Assembly: GCF_947498515.1 (NCBI RefSeq)
Contig: NZ_CANMKO010000007.1
Location: 124,001-188,000 of the forward strand
Direction of reading: 5' to 3'
DNA: 64,000 bases
Source: an uncultured Pelagimonas sp.
GTDB lineage: Bacteria; Pseudomonadota; Alphaproteobacteria; Rhodobacterales; Rhodobacteraceae
In this document: in pieces, positions 44,062 through 53,311 of the stretch
Layout: every line of letters starts with the position of its first letter
Numbering within the stretch: position 1 is the stretch's first letter
Made by a program: the position numbers and the translations under genes
Notes under the pieces: generated by a model
Told to the model about the DNA's origin: nothing
Databases searched by the model: none
What the model saw: only the letters and a program-made list of their open reading frames with translations

Positions 44062-46317
44062 TTACTGGCCATCATCACCGCTAACCCTTGTTGAATTCAG
44101 CGCCTGCGAAATAGACTCTCGAAAACTTGAGCTCTCTGTATTGAGTTTTGCAATATCGGAAAGGGTGAGAGTTTCAGCTTGCTCAAGCGTATCGTCGTTT
44201 GTAATTAACTGTGCAACGAGCGAAAAAGGATTCTCCGGCCCCTCAGTCTCTAAACGATCCCAGTTACTTGCCAGCCATGCCTGCTCAATTTCATCGTCAC
44301 TCTCTCCCATTTCTTCATACAGTTCCCTAGAATACTCATGGTCCCCCATTCTACTGCGAGATATTGCTCGCAACGTTGTCACGTCCGTCCCTTCAAGTCC
44401 TATAAGTAGTATTTCCGCTTCACGGGGTTTGTTTTGGCTCAATAAGGCCCTGGCCTTCAAAATTCTGCCAGTTCGAGTTTCATCACTTGTTTTAATTTTT
44501 GCAAGAACCCCAAGAGTTTCGTTTGACAGTCCCAGTTTTAAGAGCCTCTCAGCCGCAAATAGAAGTGTGTTCTCACTTACGGTTTCCTCATATTGGGGAA
44601 GTTCATTGAATACCGACTTTAGGAAAGTAGTGTCATCAGATTTTTTGAAAACCGCGTCAAATGTTTCATTAACAGACACGTTTAACAAATTTGAATCCAC
44701 ACCGTTAACATCAGCTAATACGATGAAAGCTTCGGAAAAATTATTATTGAGTATCAATGATTGCAAGTGAGCTTGCCAAAGCTCTGGGCCCATCTCAGTG
44801 TTCCGAAGCTCCCTAGAGTAAGCGGCAGACAAGGAGACTAACCTTTCAGATACGGGCTCGCCATTCAACCTTGAGATTTCGATATTTCTCGCAATTGATT
44901 CAGCAGTTTCCGGCCCATTGACCTCACTCAGCGCTTGAAATACCTTACTGGCATCATCTTCCTCCCCTTCAATCAAATCAATGGATGCACTGCCATACAG
45001 AATGCCATTATTATCTCCTCCATTTGCTCTTTTTAACCTTCTGAGAACGGATTTGGCTACTTGAATCTTTCCGACTTCTGTCAAATTCTTTGCCAATATT
45101 GGTCCCAAATTTAGTCGAAGATGTTTCGGTAACGCTTCAAAGGCTTGCAATACTGAATCGGCATCTAGATCAGAAGACTTTTTTAAATTTCCGCCATCCA
45201 AAACCGCCCACATTGATGCATACGTTTCACATCCGATCTTCTTTTCGAAGAACTTCGTAGGATCGGTTTCACCATCGATCAAATAACTTAGCGCTACATA
45301 CATAGGGTTAACGGCGGATTCATCTATATCGGCTACTGATCGGGCTTCTGCACCAAATCCGAAAAAGATCAAAGTTTTAAGATAGTTCACTTGAGCCTTA
45401 TTGTTGACTCCATCGAACTCGTCAAACATTGCCCTACGTCGCGTGGACAAGGATAGGCTGAATGAAGCATTGCTTTGTTCCCATGATGAAATATTCAGTT
45501 GATCATTTGGTGTACAGTTTTGGCCACCAATCGAAACTCTATCCCCCGATGGGTTCGATCTTTCTACAATATCGGACTCAATGGCTGTTCTCCAGCCACC
45601 GCCTTCGAAGTAATGATCAACTTCTGCCTCTTCTCGCACAGGAGGTTTGGCTAAAGAGGTAGATGGATCGAGTAGGCCAATGGTTGCAGCCGTCGCCAGG
45701 TCTCCAAAAACTTGATGGCGAACGCTGCCTTTCTGAGAGTGTTCATCGCTAAGATCAATTTCGCTAACTTGAGCAGATGTCTGAGGAAGCGGAGAAAGCC
45801 GGGGAAAAGAAGAGTTGGCGCTATTTGTCAACGCAGGGCCAATCCTAGGCACTTCCCCCAACCATAGCTTTGTCATTTCTGAAGAAACTACTGGAGGAAA
45901 TTCAGTGTGCGATACACTTTCGCCTGCATCCTCTGCAGCGGAAATTCCTGCGACCTCTCGCTGACTTACGTCGACCACCAGCATTCTATTTCTTAGCAAG
46001 AAAGCTTTCGCTGTACAGCTACACGCCAACTCAATATCAACACCTTTCAGATCGGCAGTGGGGATGACCGCCAGCACTCTTTCTTTGGAAATTTTCTCGA
46101 AAGTTTTTTCAAGGTCAAATTTGTCGAAATTTGCGTCTAATTTTAATTTATAGGCATTTTCCTCTTCATTGTGATCCATAGTCCACTTCGTGTTTTCTGG
46201 AACATCAAATACAATTCTTGTAAAACCTTCATGTTCTCCCCCTCTCACTGTAATGTTTTCGGCCCAGGTATATCCTGGGATTGCCACAAAAAAGGCGACG
46301 ATAAGACGAAGTATCAT
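44062..46317 (-). CDS. 751-aa secreted helical-repeat protein linked to motA
   Basis: A protein of unknown function. It has a Sec signal peptide (about 1-20, ending GYTWAE) and an N-terminal beta-rich domain (about 21-125) with FTRIVFDVPENTKW that resembles AMIN-type peptidoglycan-associated domains. Two cysteines lie at ELACSCTA. A low-complexity linker with QNC follows (130-270), and the remainder to 751 is helical with TPR-like or Sel1-like spacing. The ATG overlaps the motA stop (ATGA at 46314-46317), so the two are translated together. A role in stator or motor function, comparable in position to rhizobial MotC, is inference from coupling. It is AT-richer than most neighbours. Confidence 0.7.
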   Translation of the reverse strand: MILRLIVAFFVAIPGYTWAENITVRGGEHEGFTRIVFDVPENTKWTMDHNEEENAYKLKLDANFDKFDLEKTFEKISKERVLAVIPTADLKGVDIELACSCTAKAFLLRNRMLVVDVSQREVAGISAAEDAGESVSHTEFPPVVSSEMTKLWLGEVPRIGPALTNSANSSFPRLSPLPQTSAQVSEIDLSDEHSQKGSVRHQVFGDLATAATIGLLDPSTSLAKPPVREEAEVDHYFEGGGWRTAIESDIVERSNPSGDRVSIGGQNCTPNDQLNISSWEQSNASFSLSLSTRRRAMFDEFDGVNNKAQVNYLKTLIFFGFGAEARSVADIDESAVNPMYVALSYLIDGETDPTKFFEKKIGCETYASMWAVLDGGNLKKSSDLDADSVLQAFEALPKHLRLNLGPILAKNLTEVGKIQVAKSVLRRLKRANGGDNNGILYGSASIDLIEGEEDDASKVFQALSEVNGPETAESIARNIEISRLNGEPVSERLVSLSAAYSRELRNTEMGPELWQAHLQSLILNNNFSEAFIVLADVNGVDSNLLNVSVNETFDAVFKKSDDTTFLKSVFNELPQYEETVSENTLLFAAERLLKLGLSNETLGVLAKIKTSDETRTGRILKARALLSQNKPREAEILLIGLEGTDVTTLRAISRSRMGDHEYSRELYEEMGESDDEIEQAWLASNWDRLETEGPENPFSLVAQLITNDDTLEQAETLTLSDIAKLNTESSSFRESISQALNSTRVSGDDGQ

Positions 46318-47183
46318 GCTGCTTCCTGCTTGACCGACTTCAGTGCGTCTTCTAAATCTTCAAAACTTGGTCGATAGTGAGATGGCGTGTTTTGTCGGCC
46401 GACTTCGATACAAATGTTTGTTGAATGATTGTGAAGGTTGGCGACTAACACTTCGCGAATTAAATGGTAAAAATGAAGGTCATCATCTACCACTGCCTTT
46501 ACTTTTGAAGCAAACGGGGCCACCAGCCCATATGCTAAGAAAACCCCTAGAAATGTTCCGACTAGGGCCCCGCCAATCATTTTACCCAAAACTTCCGGGG
46601 GCTGATCGATTGAGGCCATTGTTTTGATTACACCTAGCACGGCTGCAACAATCCCAAGAGCAGGCAAAGCATCGGCCATGGATTGCAAAGCATGACTGGA
46701 ATGCTGAGCGTGAGTAGCCATTCCATCCAATCGTTTGTCTAGAACTTCTTCCACTTGATGTGGGTCGTCATAGTTCATTGAAACCGAGCGCATGGTATCA
46801 CATATTAACTCTAATGCATATTTGTCTCCCAAAATCTTGGGATACTTCTCAAAGATGTTGGATTCGCTTGGTGTTTCGATATGCTCTTCAATGGCCACGG
46901 GGTTTTGGCGTGCAAGCCTAATTAATTCAAACAGAAGGCAAAGGAGATCACGGTAATCGTCATTTTTCCACTTGGCACCTTTAAAAACCTTTGAAATGTC
47001 CTTGAGCGCGTGTTTGACAGTCGGTCCATCGTTGCTGATCATAAAAGCTCCAGCAGCGGCGCCGCCAATCATCATCATTTCAAATGGCAAAGCTTTGATA
47101 ATGATGCCTAACTTGCCGCCGGCGGCGACATAACCACCAAAAACCATAGCGAAAATCACGACTATTCCGATGATTCCCAGCAT
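46314..47183 (-). CDS. motA: flagellar stator protein MotA
   Basis: A 289-aa stator subunit with four membrane helices. The N-terminus is GIIGIVVIFAMVFGGYVAAGG, the second helix follows GIIIKALPFEMMMIGGAAAG, and the conserved loop and helices three and four include LPALGIVAAVLGVIKTM and GGALVGTFLGVFLAYGLVAP (about 170-215). MotB, its partner, is at the other end of this operon-like block (52282). It shares the PomA/MotA family length and overlaps the downstream 751-aa gene by four bases. Type of ion cannot be decided by sequence. Confidence 0.95.
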   Translation of the reverse strand: MLGIIGIVVIFAMVFGGYVAAGGKLGIIIKALPFEMMMIGGAAAGAFMISNDGPTVKHALKDISKVFKGAKWKNDDYRDLLCLLFELIRLARQNPVAIEEHIETPSESNIFEKYPKILGDKYALELICDTMRSVSMNYDDPHQVEEVLDKRLDGMATHAQHSSHALQSMADALPALGIVAAVLGVIKTMASIDQPPEVLGKMIGGALVGTFLGVFLAYGLVAPFASKVKAVVDDDLHFYHLIREVLVANLHNHSTNICIEVGRQNTPSHYRPSFEDLEDALKSVKQEAA

Positions 47184-47260
47184 GACAAATCTCCCAATAC
47201 GAATTGATCTTTAAACTGACATGCGACGGTTAAGAAAACCTCTGCGCAAACCACTTTCGT

Positions 47261-48367
47261 TTACATCACCACAAAGTCAGCATGCAGAGCACCGGCTGCC
47301 TTTATGCTTTTGAGAATATCGATCATGTCTCGTGGGCTTACGCCGAGCGCATTTAGACCGGCTATGACCTCTGATAACGACGTGCCTTTAGGAACCAGAG
47401 CAAGCCCGATACCTGGCTCTTCTTCGATGGCAGCACCGGTTCTTGGTACAATAACCGTTTCACCGTCGCTAAACGGATTAGGTTGAATCGCAAGCGGAGC
47501 TTCCTCTATTCGCAAGGTAAGGTTGCCTTGAGACACTGCAACAGTTGAAACGCGCACATCGGAACCCATAACGATGGTTCCAGATCTCTGGTCAACCACC
47601 ACTCGAGCTTTTCTCTGAGGTTCGACCGTTAAGTTTTCTAGCGCCACAACCGCTCTTGCCGGAGAGCTCGCCCCGGTGTTGTCCAAGTTTACGGTCACAG
47701 TTCCAGCATCATTCATTATTGCAGCTCGTCGCCCAAGCTTGCGGTTGATCGCATCTTCAATCCTAGCCGCCGTCGTAAAATCTGGCTCACGAAGGGCGAG
47801 TCGCAGTGAAGACAACTGAGAAAAGTCGAAATCAACTTCTCTTTCAACGCGTGCGCCGGATGGAATTACCCCTGCGGTGGGAACACCTTGGACAACCCTT
47901 GCTGCATCCCCTTCGGCTTCGACTCCACCTGCTATTACGGTACCTTGGGCAACTGCATAGATTTGCCCATCAGCAGCGTTGAGTGGGGTCATGATCAACG
48001 TCCCACCCAAAAGGCTTTTTGAGTCACCGATGGCAGAAACGGTAACGTCGATTTGCCCTCCAGTTCTTGCGAATGCGGGTAATCTTGCCGTAACGATCAC
48101 CGCTGCGACGTTGCGTGGACGAAATTGTTCTCCTGTTACGTTAACCCCGAGACGTTCAAGTATGTTCGACATTATTTCTTCGGTGAAGGGAGAGTTTCTG
48201 AGGCCATCTCCAGTACCGTTCAAGCCTACTACCAACCCATACCCTACCAAATCATTTGACCGCACACCGTCAAACTCAACAAGGTCTTTAATTCGAACTG
48301 ATTGGGCACCTACGACGCTGGCTATGAAGATCGAAAACAGCAAGGAAACGAAAAACCGCATCATCAT
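47261..48367 (-). CDS. flgI: flagellar P-ring protein FlgI
   Basis: A 368-aa periplasmic P-ring subunit. It has a Sec signal peptide (about 1-21) and conserved FlgI segments: LVGYGLVVGLNGTGDGLRNS, TARLPAFARTGGQIDVTVSA, and VVDQRSGTIVMGSDVRVS. The C-terminus is LKSIKAAGALHADFVVM. Three ATG codons in a row begin the gene (48359-48367), overlapping the flgL stop. FlgA, its assembly chaperone, is in block A. Confidence 0.97.
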   Translation of the reverse strand: MMMRFFVSLLFSIFIASVVGAQSVRIKDLVEFDGVRSNDLVGYGLVVGLNGTGDGLRNSPFTEEIMSNILERLGVNVTGEQFRPRNVAAVIVTARLPAFARTGGQIDVTVSAIGDSKSLLGGTLIMTPLNAADGQIYAVAQGTVIAGGVEAEGDAARVVQGVPTAGVIPSGARVEREVDFDFSQLSSLRLALREPDFTTAARIEDAINRKLGRRAAIMNDAGTVTVNLDNTGASSPARAVVALENLTVEPQRKARVVVDQRSGTIVMGSDVRVSTVAVSQGNLTLRIEEAPLAIQPNPFSDGETVIVPRTGAAIEEEPGIGLALVPKGTSLSEVIAGLNALGVSPRDMIDILKSIKAAGALHADFVVM

Positions 48368-49362
48368 AGGTACTCCGCCAATGAAAGGCGTTGAGAGCGC
48401 GCGGTTATTGCGTAGAGACTCTCTAGTTGCCCGCGGATATTTTCATATCGTGCCGCGGATTCATATGGATCACTCCCAACCAAATCCAACCGAGCTAAGC
48501 TCGCAGAAGCTGTTTCGGCTGCGTTGCGTGTCGTAGTTTCTTCTATTCTGCCCTCCAAAGCGCCAAGCCCTGCGCGAAGCTCAACAATTGACTGTTGCGC
48601 GGACAACAAATCGCGTCCCGACTTCGCAAGCAGTTCGACTTTCACATCTGTATCCAACCCGAGTGACCCATTGGATGCCAGGGCCGCCATTGCCAAAGGT
48701 TTCAACAACTCTCGGAAAACTGTATCACTCGCGCGGATGTCGACATTGGCAGTGTCTGTCTCGCTCAACTGAAACGGTGCCAAACCGGTGGACGACCCTT
48801 CATATGTCGTCGTTTCATACCCACCCCCTGCTCCAAAAAAAGTGTCGAGCTCTGCTTCAATCCCAGCGAGTGTTGTCTGCCCCGCCAAGGCAACTTGCAG
48901 ATCGGCCAGCATGTCGTCGCTACTTGCCAGCGCGGGCCTATCTGTGGCGGTGCCACCAAAGAGGGTTCGCCCTGCGACAGAGCGGTTCAGACCATTCATG
49001 ATTTGACCAAGAGCATTTTTGGCGTCGTCAGACATCGTATCCAATAGCGGGTCAGTTGGTGTTAAATCTGCTGATATGAGTGTCTGTGATAATGTCTGGC
49101 TACGGGATTGCATCTCATCCAAACTGGTTTGCATGGTGCTTGTAATATACGTCGCCTCGGTCGTATTTACCCGATACATATTCAGTTTAGATAAAGTTCG
49201 ATCAATTTCTTGCAAACTCGTTATGTCGCCATTCAAATGCTTGGCAGAATCGGTCACAAATCCTGTCGACACTTCGACAGCTAGCTTATCCATTTCTTCC
49301 CGCAGCCGGACTTGATTGGTTCTCAGAACCAATGACCGCGCCATATCCCCTACAGATTGCAT
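48364..49362 (-). CDS. flgL: hook-filament junction protein FlgL (HAP3)
   Basis: A 332-aa flagellin-like junction protein. The flagellin-type N-terminus is about 1-140 (VRLREEMDKLAVEVSTGFVTD; LSKLNMYRVN) and a C-terminal helix lies about 285-332 (RNAAETASASLARLDLVG). A start with AAGGAGAA upstream supports 49362. It overlaps flgI by four bases and follows flgK by 10 bases. The first half has the internal segment NALGQIMNGLNRSVAGRTLF, typical of FlgL. Confidence 0.9.
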   Translation of the reverse strand: MQSVGDMARSLVLRTNQVRLREEMDKLAVEVSTGFVTDSAKHLNGDITSLQEIDRTLSKLNMYRVNTTEATYITSTMQTSLDEMQSRSQTLSQTLISADLTPTDPLLDTMSDDAKNALGQIMNGLNRSVAGRTLFGGTATDRPALASSDDMLADLQVALAGQTTLAGIEAELDTFFGAGGGYETTTYEGSSTGLAPFQLSETDTANVDIRASDTVFRELLKPLAMAALASNGSLGLDTDVKVELLAKSGRDLLSAQQSIVELRAGLGALEGRIEETTTRNAAETASASLARLDLVGSDPYESAARYENIRGQLESLYAITARSQRLSLAEYL

Positions 49363-49372
49363 GTTATTCTCC

Positions 49373-50821
49373 TTAGATGGACATCAAACGTTCCATCAAG
49401 TCGTCGACGACGGACATGACTTTGGCGTTTGCGGAATACTGTTGTTCGATTTGCATTAAGCGCTGAAGTTCCTGATCGGTATCGACACCTTTGGAAAACT
49501 CAAGCTCGCTCAAAGCGGTATTTTGTGAAGACAGGAAACTATGTTCATTTTCCGCCCGCACTCGTGTCCCTGAAATACTCGACGAGAACTCAGAGATGTG
49601 ATTCACGAAACTGCGTGACACAGATGGAAGTGATGACGAACTTGGTACTGTCGAAGTGGTCAAGGCCGCCGCGATCGACTGTAGCAAGCGCCCTTCTCCA
49701 ACTTCACCTTGTGTAGCGGCCCCTAAACCGTCGCGTAGACGCCAAACTGACCCAGAATCTGGCGCAACAAGAGAGTTGAGTTCAATGCGAGCCGCCAAAC
49801 CGTCTTCGTTCAACGGATCAAAGGCTGCACCGCCATCTGTAAACAGGCCGGGATCCGCAACACCAAGAGTTGTATCCGGACCGCCAGGCCCCAAACGCTC
49901 TATCAGGTCACGTGCAATGGCGTCGAGCTCAGCTTGGCTGTCAACTGCTGCATCATCTCGAATTGCAAACTGCGCAGCCAGACTTCCACCCGCGAACATC
50001 CCTGTTGAAGACGAGTTAACAGAAAGACCATTGACCGTCAGGCCATTTAGATTACCCGCAGCCATAGTCATTCCCGCGCCAATGGAAGTGACTGTTTCAA
50101 AGCCAATTACAAGCGGAGATCCATCCAAAAGCATGGCACCGTTGGTTGTGAAAACAGCAATATCACCCCTTTCACGTTCAACAACTCGCAATGGAACTAT
50201 ATCAGAAATACTGTCCAATACCCTCTGGCGCTCATCCAAGAGTGTTGCGGAATCAGACCCCGTTGCACTCGCCTTGATTATGTTCCCATTCAGATCATCG
50301 ATCCGTCCCAATGCTTCATTTAAAGTTGCAACTTGTTTGCCAATGGAAGTATCTGCGGCCTGCCGAGACAACTGAATTTCCTCGGATAGATCATTGAGAC
50401 TTCGGGTCAGCGAAGTTGCAGCAGTTGAAATGTTTTCCAAACGTTGCGTCGACGCGGGGTTAGTTGCCGCTGAAATCAAAGCATTCTCGAATGCTGTAAC
50501 CCGTTCAGCCAAAGATCCAGGCGTACCTGTCTCTCCGACTAAGCTTTCCAAACGCTTGGAATGCGCATACATATCGCTAGAAAATGCCAATGAAGCGTCT
50601 GAGACCCGGCGATCTGCGATGATTATTGGGTCAGAGTGGCGAATTACCCCGGCGATGCGTACACCGCCAGTTGTGCCAACCGCTCCGGGTGTAAGCGCCA
50701 ATTCACGGCGCCCATACCCTTCGGTTGTGGCATTGGAAATATTGGTTGAAACCAATGAGGCCGCCCGGGAATTGGCCTGTAGTCCGCTAAAAGCGTTATA
50801 GAGAGCACCCGTAAGAGACAT
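49373..50821 (-). CDS. flgK: hook-filament junction protein FlgK (HAP1)
   Basis: A 482-aa junction protein. The rod/hook N-terminus has LYNAFSGLQANSRAASLVST and NISNATTEGYGRREL. The middle keeps the FlgK coiled region ATLNEALGRIDDLNGNI and LLDERQRVLDSISDIVP. The C-terminus is LMQIEQQYSANAKVMSVVDD. GGAGG precedes the ATG. It forms the junction with FlgL and sits between flgE and flgL. Confidence 0.94.
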   Translation of the reverse strand: MSLTGALYNAFSGLQANSRAASLVSTNISNATTEGYGRRELALTPGAVGTTGGVRIAGVIRHSDPIIIADRRVSDASLAFSSDMYAHSKRLESLVGETGTPGSLAERVTAFENALISAATNPASTQRLENISTAATSLTRSLNDLSEEIQLSRQAADTSIGKQVATLNEALGRIDDLNGNIIKASATGSDSATLLDERQRVLDSISDIVPLRVVERERGDIAVFTTNGAMLLDGSPLVIGFETVTSIGAGMTMAAGNLNGLTVNGLSVNSSSTGMFAGGSLAAQFAIRDDAAVDSQAELDAIARDLIERLGPGGPDTTLGVADPGLFTDGGAAFDPLNEDGLAARIELNSLVAPDSGSVWRLRDGLGAATQGEVGEGRLLQSIAAALTTSTVPSSSSLPSVSRSFVNHISEFSSSISGTRVRAENEHSFLSSQNTALSELEFSKGVDTDQELQRLMQIEQQYSANAKVMSVVDDLMERLMSI

Positions 50822-50856
50822 TTTGCGACCTCCTTCAAAGGTCTAACGGAAGGCCG

Positions 50857-52164
50857 TTAGCGTTTGATGTTTGTGGTTTCTTGCAGCATTTCATCGACGG
50901 TCTGGATAACCTTGGCGTTCGATGAATAGGCGCGTTGTGTTTGGATCATGGCTGTCAACTCATTGGCAACATCGGTTGCGCTCTCTTCACGCGCGTAAGG
51001 AACAACATCACCAACCGGCCCATCGCCCGCGTCCCATAAGAAGAAGCTCCCGCTATCTGGCGATGCCATATAGATTTGCTTGTCCATCGCGATCATTCCG
51101 TTCGGATTTGGTACATCAACCAAAGGCACCTGATAGATTGTTCGCGAAATACCGGTGTCAAAGAAGGCATGAACGAAGCCATTTTCATCGACCTCAACCG
51201 TGGTCATTTTGCCAACAGGCGAGCCATCTTTGGAAATATTTAGCGGCTGGAACTTTTCACCAACCTGTGTGAGCCCGGCGCTGCTGCCTGGTTCGCCAAT
51301 GTTGATCTCCATTGGTCCGCCGTTGACATTAACGATCAAAGCACCAGTGAGGGGATCGTAGGCACCGCCAGAAGTCGTTGCGACCGACAGAATTGAACCA
51401 CCGCTACCTGCGGTATCGTCAAATGTAACAACATATTCACCGATCGGGTTGCTTGCGGCATCCGTCGCGGAGTCGCTGATCGAAACGGTCCATTCATTCG
51501 ATGACCCTGTCGCCGGAATTGTCGGCGTATAGGTGATAGTCAGGTTTTCAGGGCGACCGAGATTGTCAAAATACTCAACAGATTGGTCAATCGCGGTACC
51601 ATCTGCCGTTGAATCTGTGTCAGTCGCAGCAAGGTTCACGCCCAAAGTAATCTCAGTGGTCGGCTCGCTCGTGAATTGGTTCAAATTGATCTGAATTGGC
51701 TCAAGACTACTTGAAGAGTCACGCGGGAACGTTGGCATGGTCCCGTCTGCATTTGCCGGCCAACCTAGCAGCATCAACCCCGATTCGGTTTTTAAGTAAC
51801 CGTTCGAATCGACCCGAAAAGAACCCGTTGTCGTCAGGAACATTTGCGGATTGTCAGAGCCAGCTTTGACTTCGGTTGCTTCTGCAACCGGAAGGAAGCC
51901 ATTGCCCCGAACCGCCAAGTCCGTCGGATTGGTTGTCCCAACCAGTGCGCCGCTTTGATCAACAAGCCGTTGGGTTGTTGTCCGAACACCGCCGGCTGTA
52001 TAACCGCCGCCACTATTCGACATAACCATTGAAGAAAAATCAGTTTCGACCCGCTTGTAACCGCTGGTCGATGAATTCGCGATATTGTCTGAAATTGTGC
52101 CTAACCGTGTCGCATTGGCCGCCAGGCCCGCCACACCCGCATTTAGCGATGAGGAGATCGTCAT
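50857..52164 (-). CDS. flgE: flagellar hook protein FlgE
   Basis: A 435-aa hook subunit. The N-terminal motif is NAGVAGLAANATRLGTISDN and IANSSTSGYKRVETDFS (about 8-45). The middle has hook D1/D2 domains (DLAVRGNGFLPV, YFDNLGRPENLTITYTPTI). The C-terminal helix is ANELTAMIQTQRAYSSNAKV. The length suits alphaproteobacterial FlgE. FlgD, its scaffold, is in block A. An 11-bp imperfect hairpin lies 13 bp before the ATG. Confidence 0.95.
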   Translation of the reverse strand: MTISSSLNAGVAGLAANATRLGTISDNIANSSTSGYKRVETDFSSMVMSNSGGGYTAGGVRTTTQRLVDQSGALVGTTNPTDLAVRGNGFLPVAEATEVKAGSDNPQMFLTTTGSFRVDSNGYLKTESGLMLLGWPANADGTMPTFPRDSSSSLEPIQINLNQFTSEPTTEITLGVNLAATDTDSTADGTAIDQSVEYFDNLGRPENLTITYTPTIPATGSSNEWTVSISDSATDAASNPIGEYVVTFDDTAGSGGSILSVATTSGGAYDPLTGALIVNVNGGPMEINIGEPGSSAGLTQVGEKFQPLNISKDGSPVGKMTTVEVDENGFVHAFFDTGISRTIYQVPLVDVPNPNGMIAMDKQIYMASPDSGSFFLWDAGDGPVGDVVPYAREESATDVANELTAMIQTQRAYSSNAKVIQTVDEMLQETTNIKR

Positions 52165-52176
52165 GGAAACGCCTTT

Positions 52177-52207
52177 CTGCTGTCTCGTTCTGTATTCGAG
52201 ACAACAG
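52177..52207 (-). promoter_or_regulatory. Hairpin in the flgE leader
   Basis: Arms 52177-52187 and 52197-52207 pair over 11 bp with one mismatch and a 9-base loop, directly upstream of the flgE ribosome-binding site. No T-run follows. It may influence flgE translation or separate it from motB. Confidence 0.35.
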
Positions 52208-52281
52208 ATAAAGCGCTGAGCTTAACGCGGAGCTAACAGCTAAAATCCAATCAAAACTCTATTCGTTTTGAAGAGAGCTCT

Positions 52282-53115
52282 CTACTCTCTCAGGAACACC
52301 ACTTCGATACGGTTGTTGCGGATATCCATATGGTTTTTCCGAATGGGTTCACGATCTGCGTAAGATGTTACTCTGCGCACCCGCTCTGAACTTAGCCCCG
52401 ACGTTATGACAAGCTCACGAAACATTGCCGCCCGCTGGGATGAAACATCCCAGGATGGGTTTTCAGCCATAACAATAGGATAGGCCGAAGTGTGCCCTTC
52501 AACTGCAATCGAATTTGTCACCATATAAGAGGCTTCTACAATAATCCGTGACAGATCTTTCAACAATTGAGTTGGCCTCGAATCCCGTTCAAAAAGGCGT
52601 GCATTCTCAGTCTCATAGAGCTCAATCACCAAACCTTCGTCTGTGACCCGAGTTACAATATGTTCCAACAACTCATCGGCGACCATGCTTTCGCCACCCC
52701 GACCCATGAGCATCTCTTCAACAATCTCAAAGACTTCGTCTTCAGCCGCTTTTTCTTCAGCTTCACCGGCAGTGTAACTGCCCTTGGCCGCATTTTGCGG
52801 TTGCGCCTTTAGACTAGTCGCACCGGTACCCATTCGGGGCAAGGTATTCTCCGCAAAGACGGAATCCCCCCCAAGAGCACCGTTTCCACCTCCGGAAACA
52901 CGAGCCATCGCAATCGTTGGGCTAAAATAGTCTGCAATACCCTTGCGTTGTTTTTCAGTTGTCGCATTCAACAGCCACATCAACATAAAGAAAGCCATCA
53001 TAGCGGTTACGAAGTCAGCATACGCCACCTTCCAGGCACCACCATGGTGCCCGTCGCCACTTACGACTTTCTTTCGTTTGATGATGACTGGCCGCACATT
53101 GCTGTCGCCACTCAT
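52282..53115 (-). CDS. motB: flagellar stator protein MotB
   Basis: A 277-aa stator subunit. A basic N-terminus (KRKKVVSG) precedes the single helix AYADFVTAMMAFFMLMWLLN (about 30-49), with the essential Asp at YADF. The plug region follows, and the OmpA-like peptidoglycan-binding domain is at about 170-277, with VEGHTSAYPI and DIRNNRIEVVFLRE. It is the first gene of the motB-flgE-flgK-flgL-flgI-motA series. It is divergent from the YjbH gene. Confidence 0.95.
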   Translation of the reverse strand: MSGDSNVRPVIIKRKKVVSGDGHHGGAWKVAYADFVTAMMAFFMLMWLLNATTEKQRKGIADYFSPTIAMARVSGGGNGALGGDSVFAENTLPRMGTGATSLKAQPQNAAKGSYTAGEAEEKAAEDEVFEIVEEMLMGRGGESMVADELLEHIVTRVTDEGLVIELYETENARLFERDSRPTQLLKDLSRIIVEASYMVTNSIAVEGHTSAYPIVMAENPSWDVSSQRAAMFRELVITSGLSSERVRRVTSYADREPIRKNHMDIRNNRIEVVFLRE

Positions 53116-53311
53116 CTCACCACCTTTTCTCTCACCGAAGGAAGGTGTAACCTAGAAGGGTTTACCACCGGCTTAATGTTTCAAAATGTTCCGTTAAAAA
53201 CCCCGTGCTGTATTTCACACAGACCAAGAGGTTGCATCTATGCACAATGGACAGATTCCTTTAATGCACGTAGCAAATGCAGTGAAAAAAGTTATTTGGA
53301 AGGGTGCAGTT

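Noticed and set aside
43961-44770. 269-codon plus-strand frame opposite the 751-aa gene
   Set aside because: It is serine-rich low-quality sequence with no motif, opposite a gene with a signal peptide and a coupled start.
49656-50375. 239-codon plus-strand frame opposite flgK
   Set aside because: Antisense shadow of a clear FlgK.
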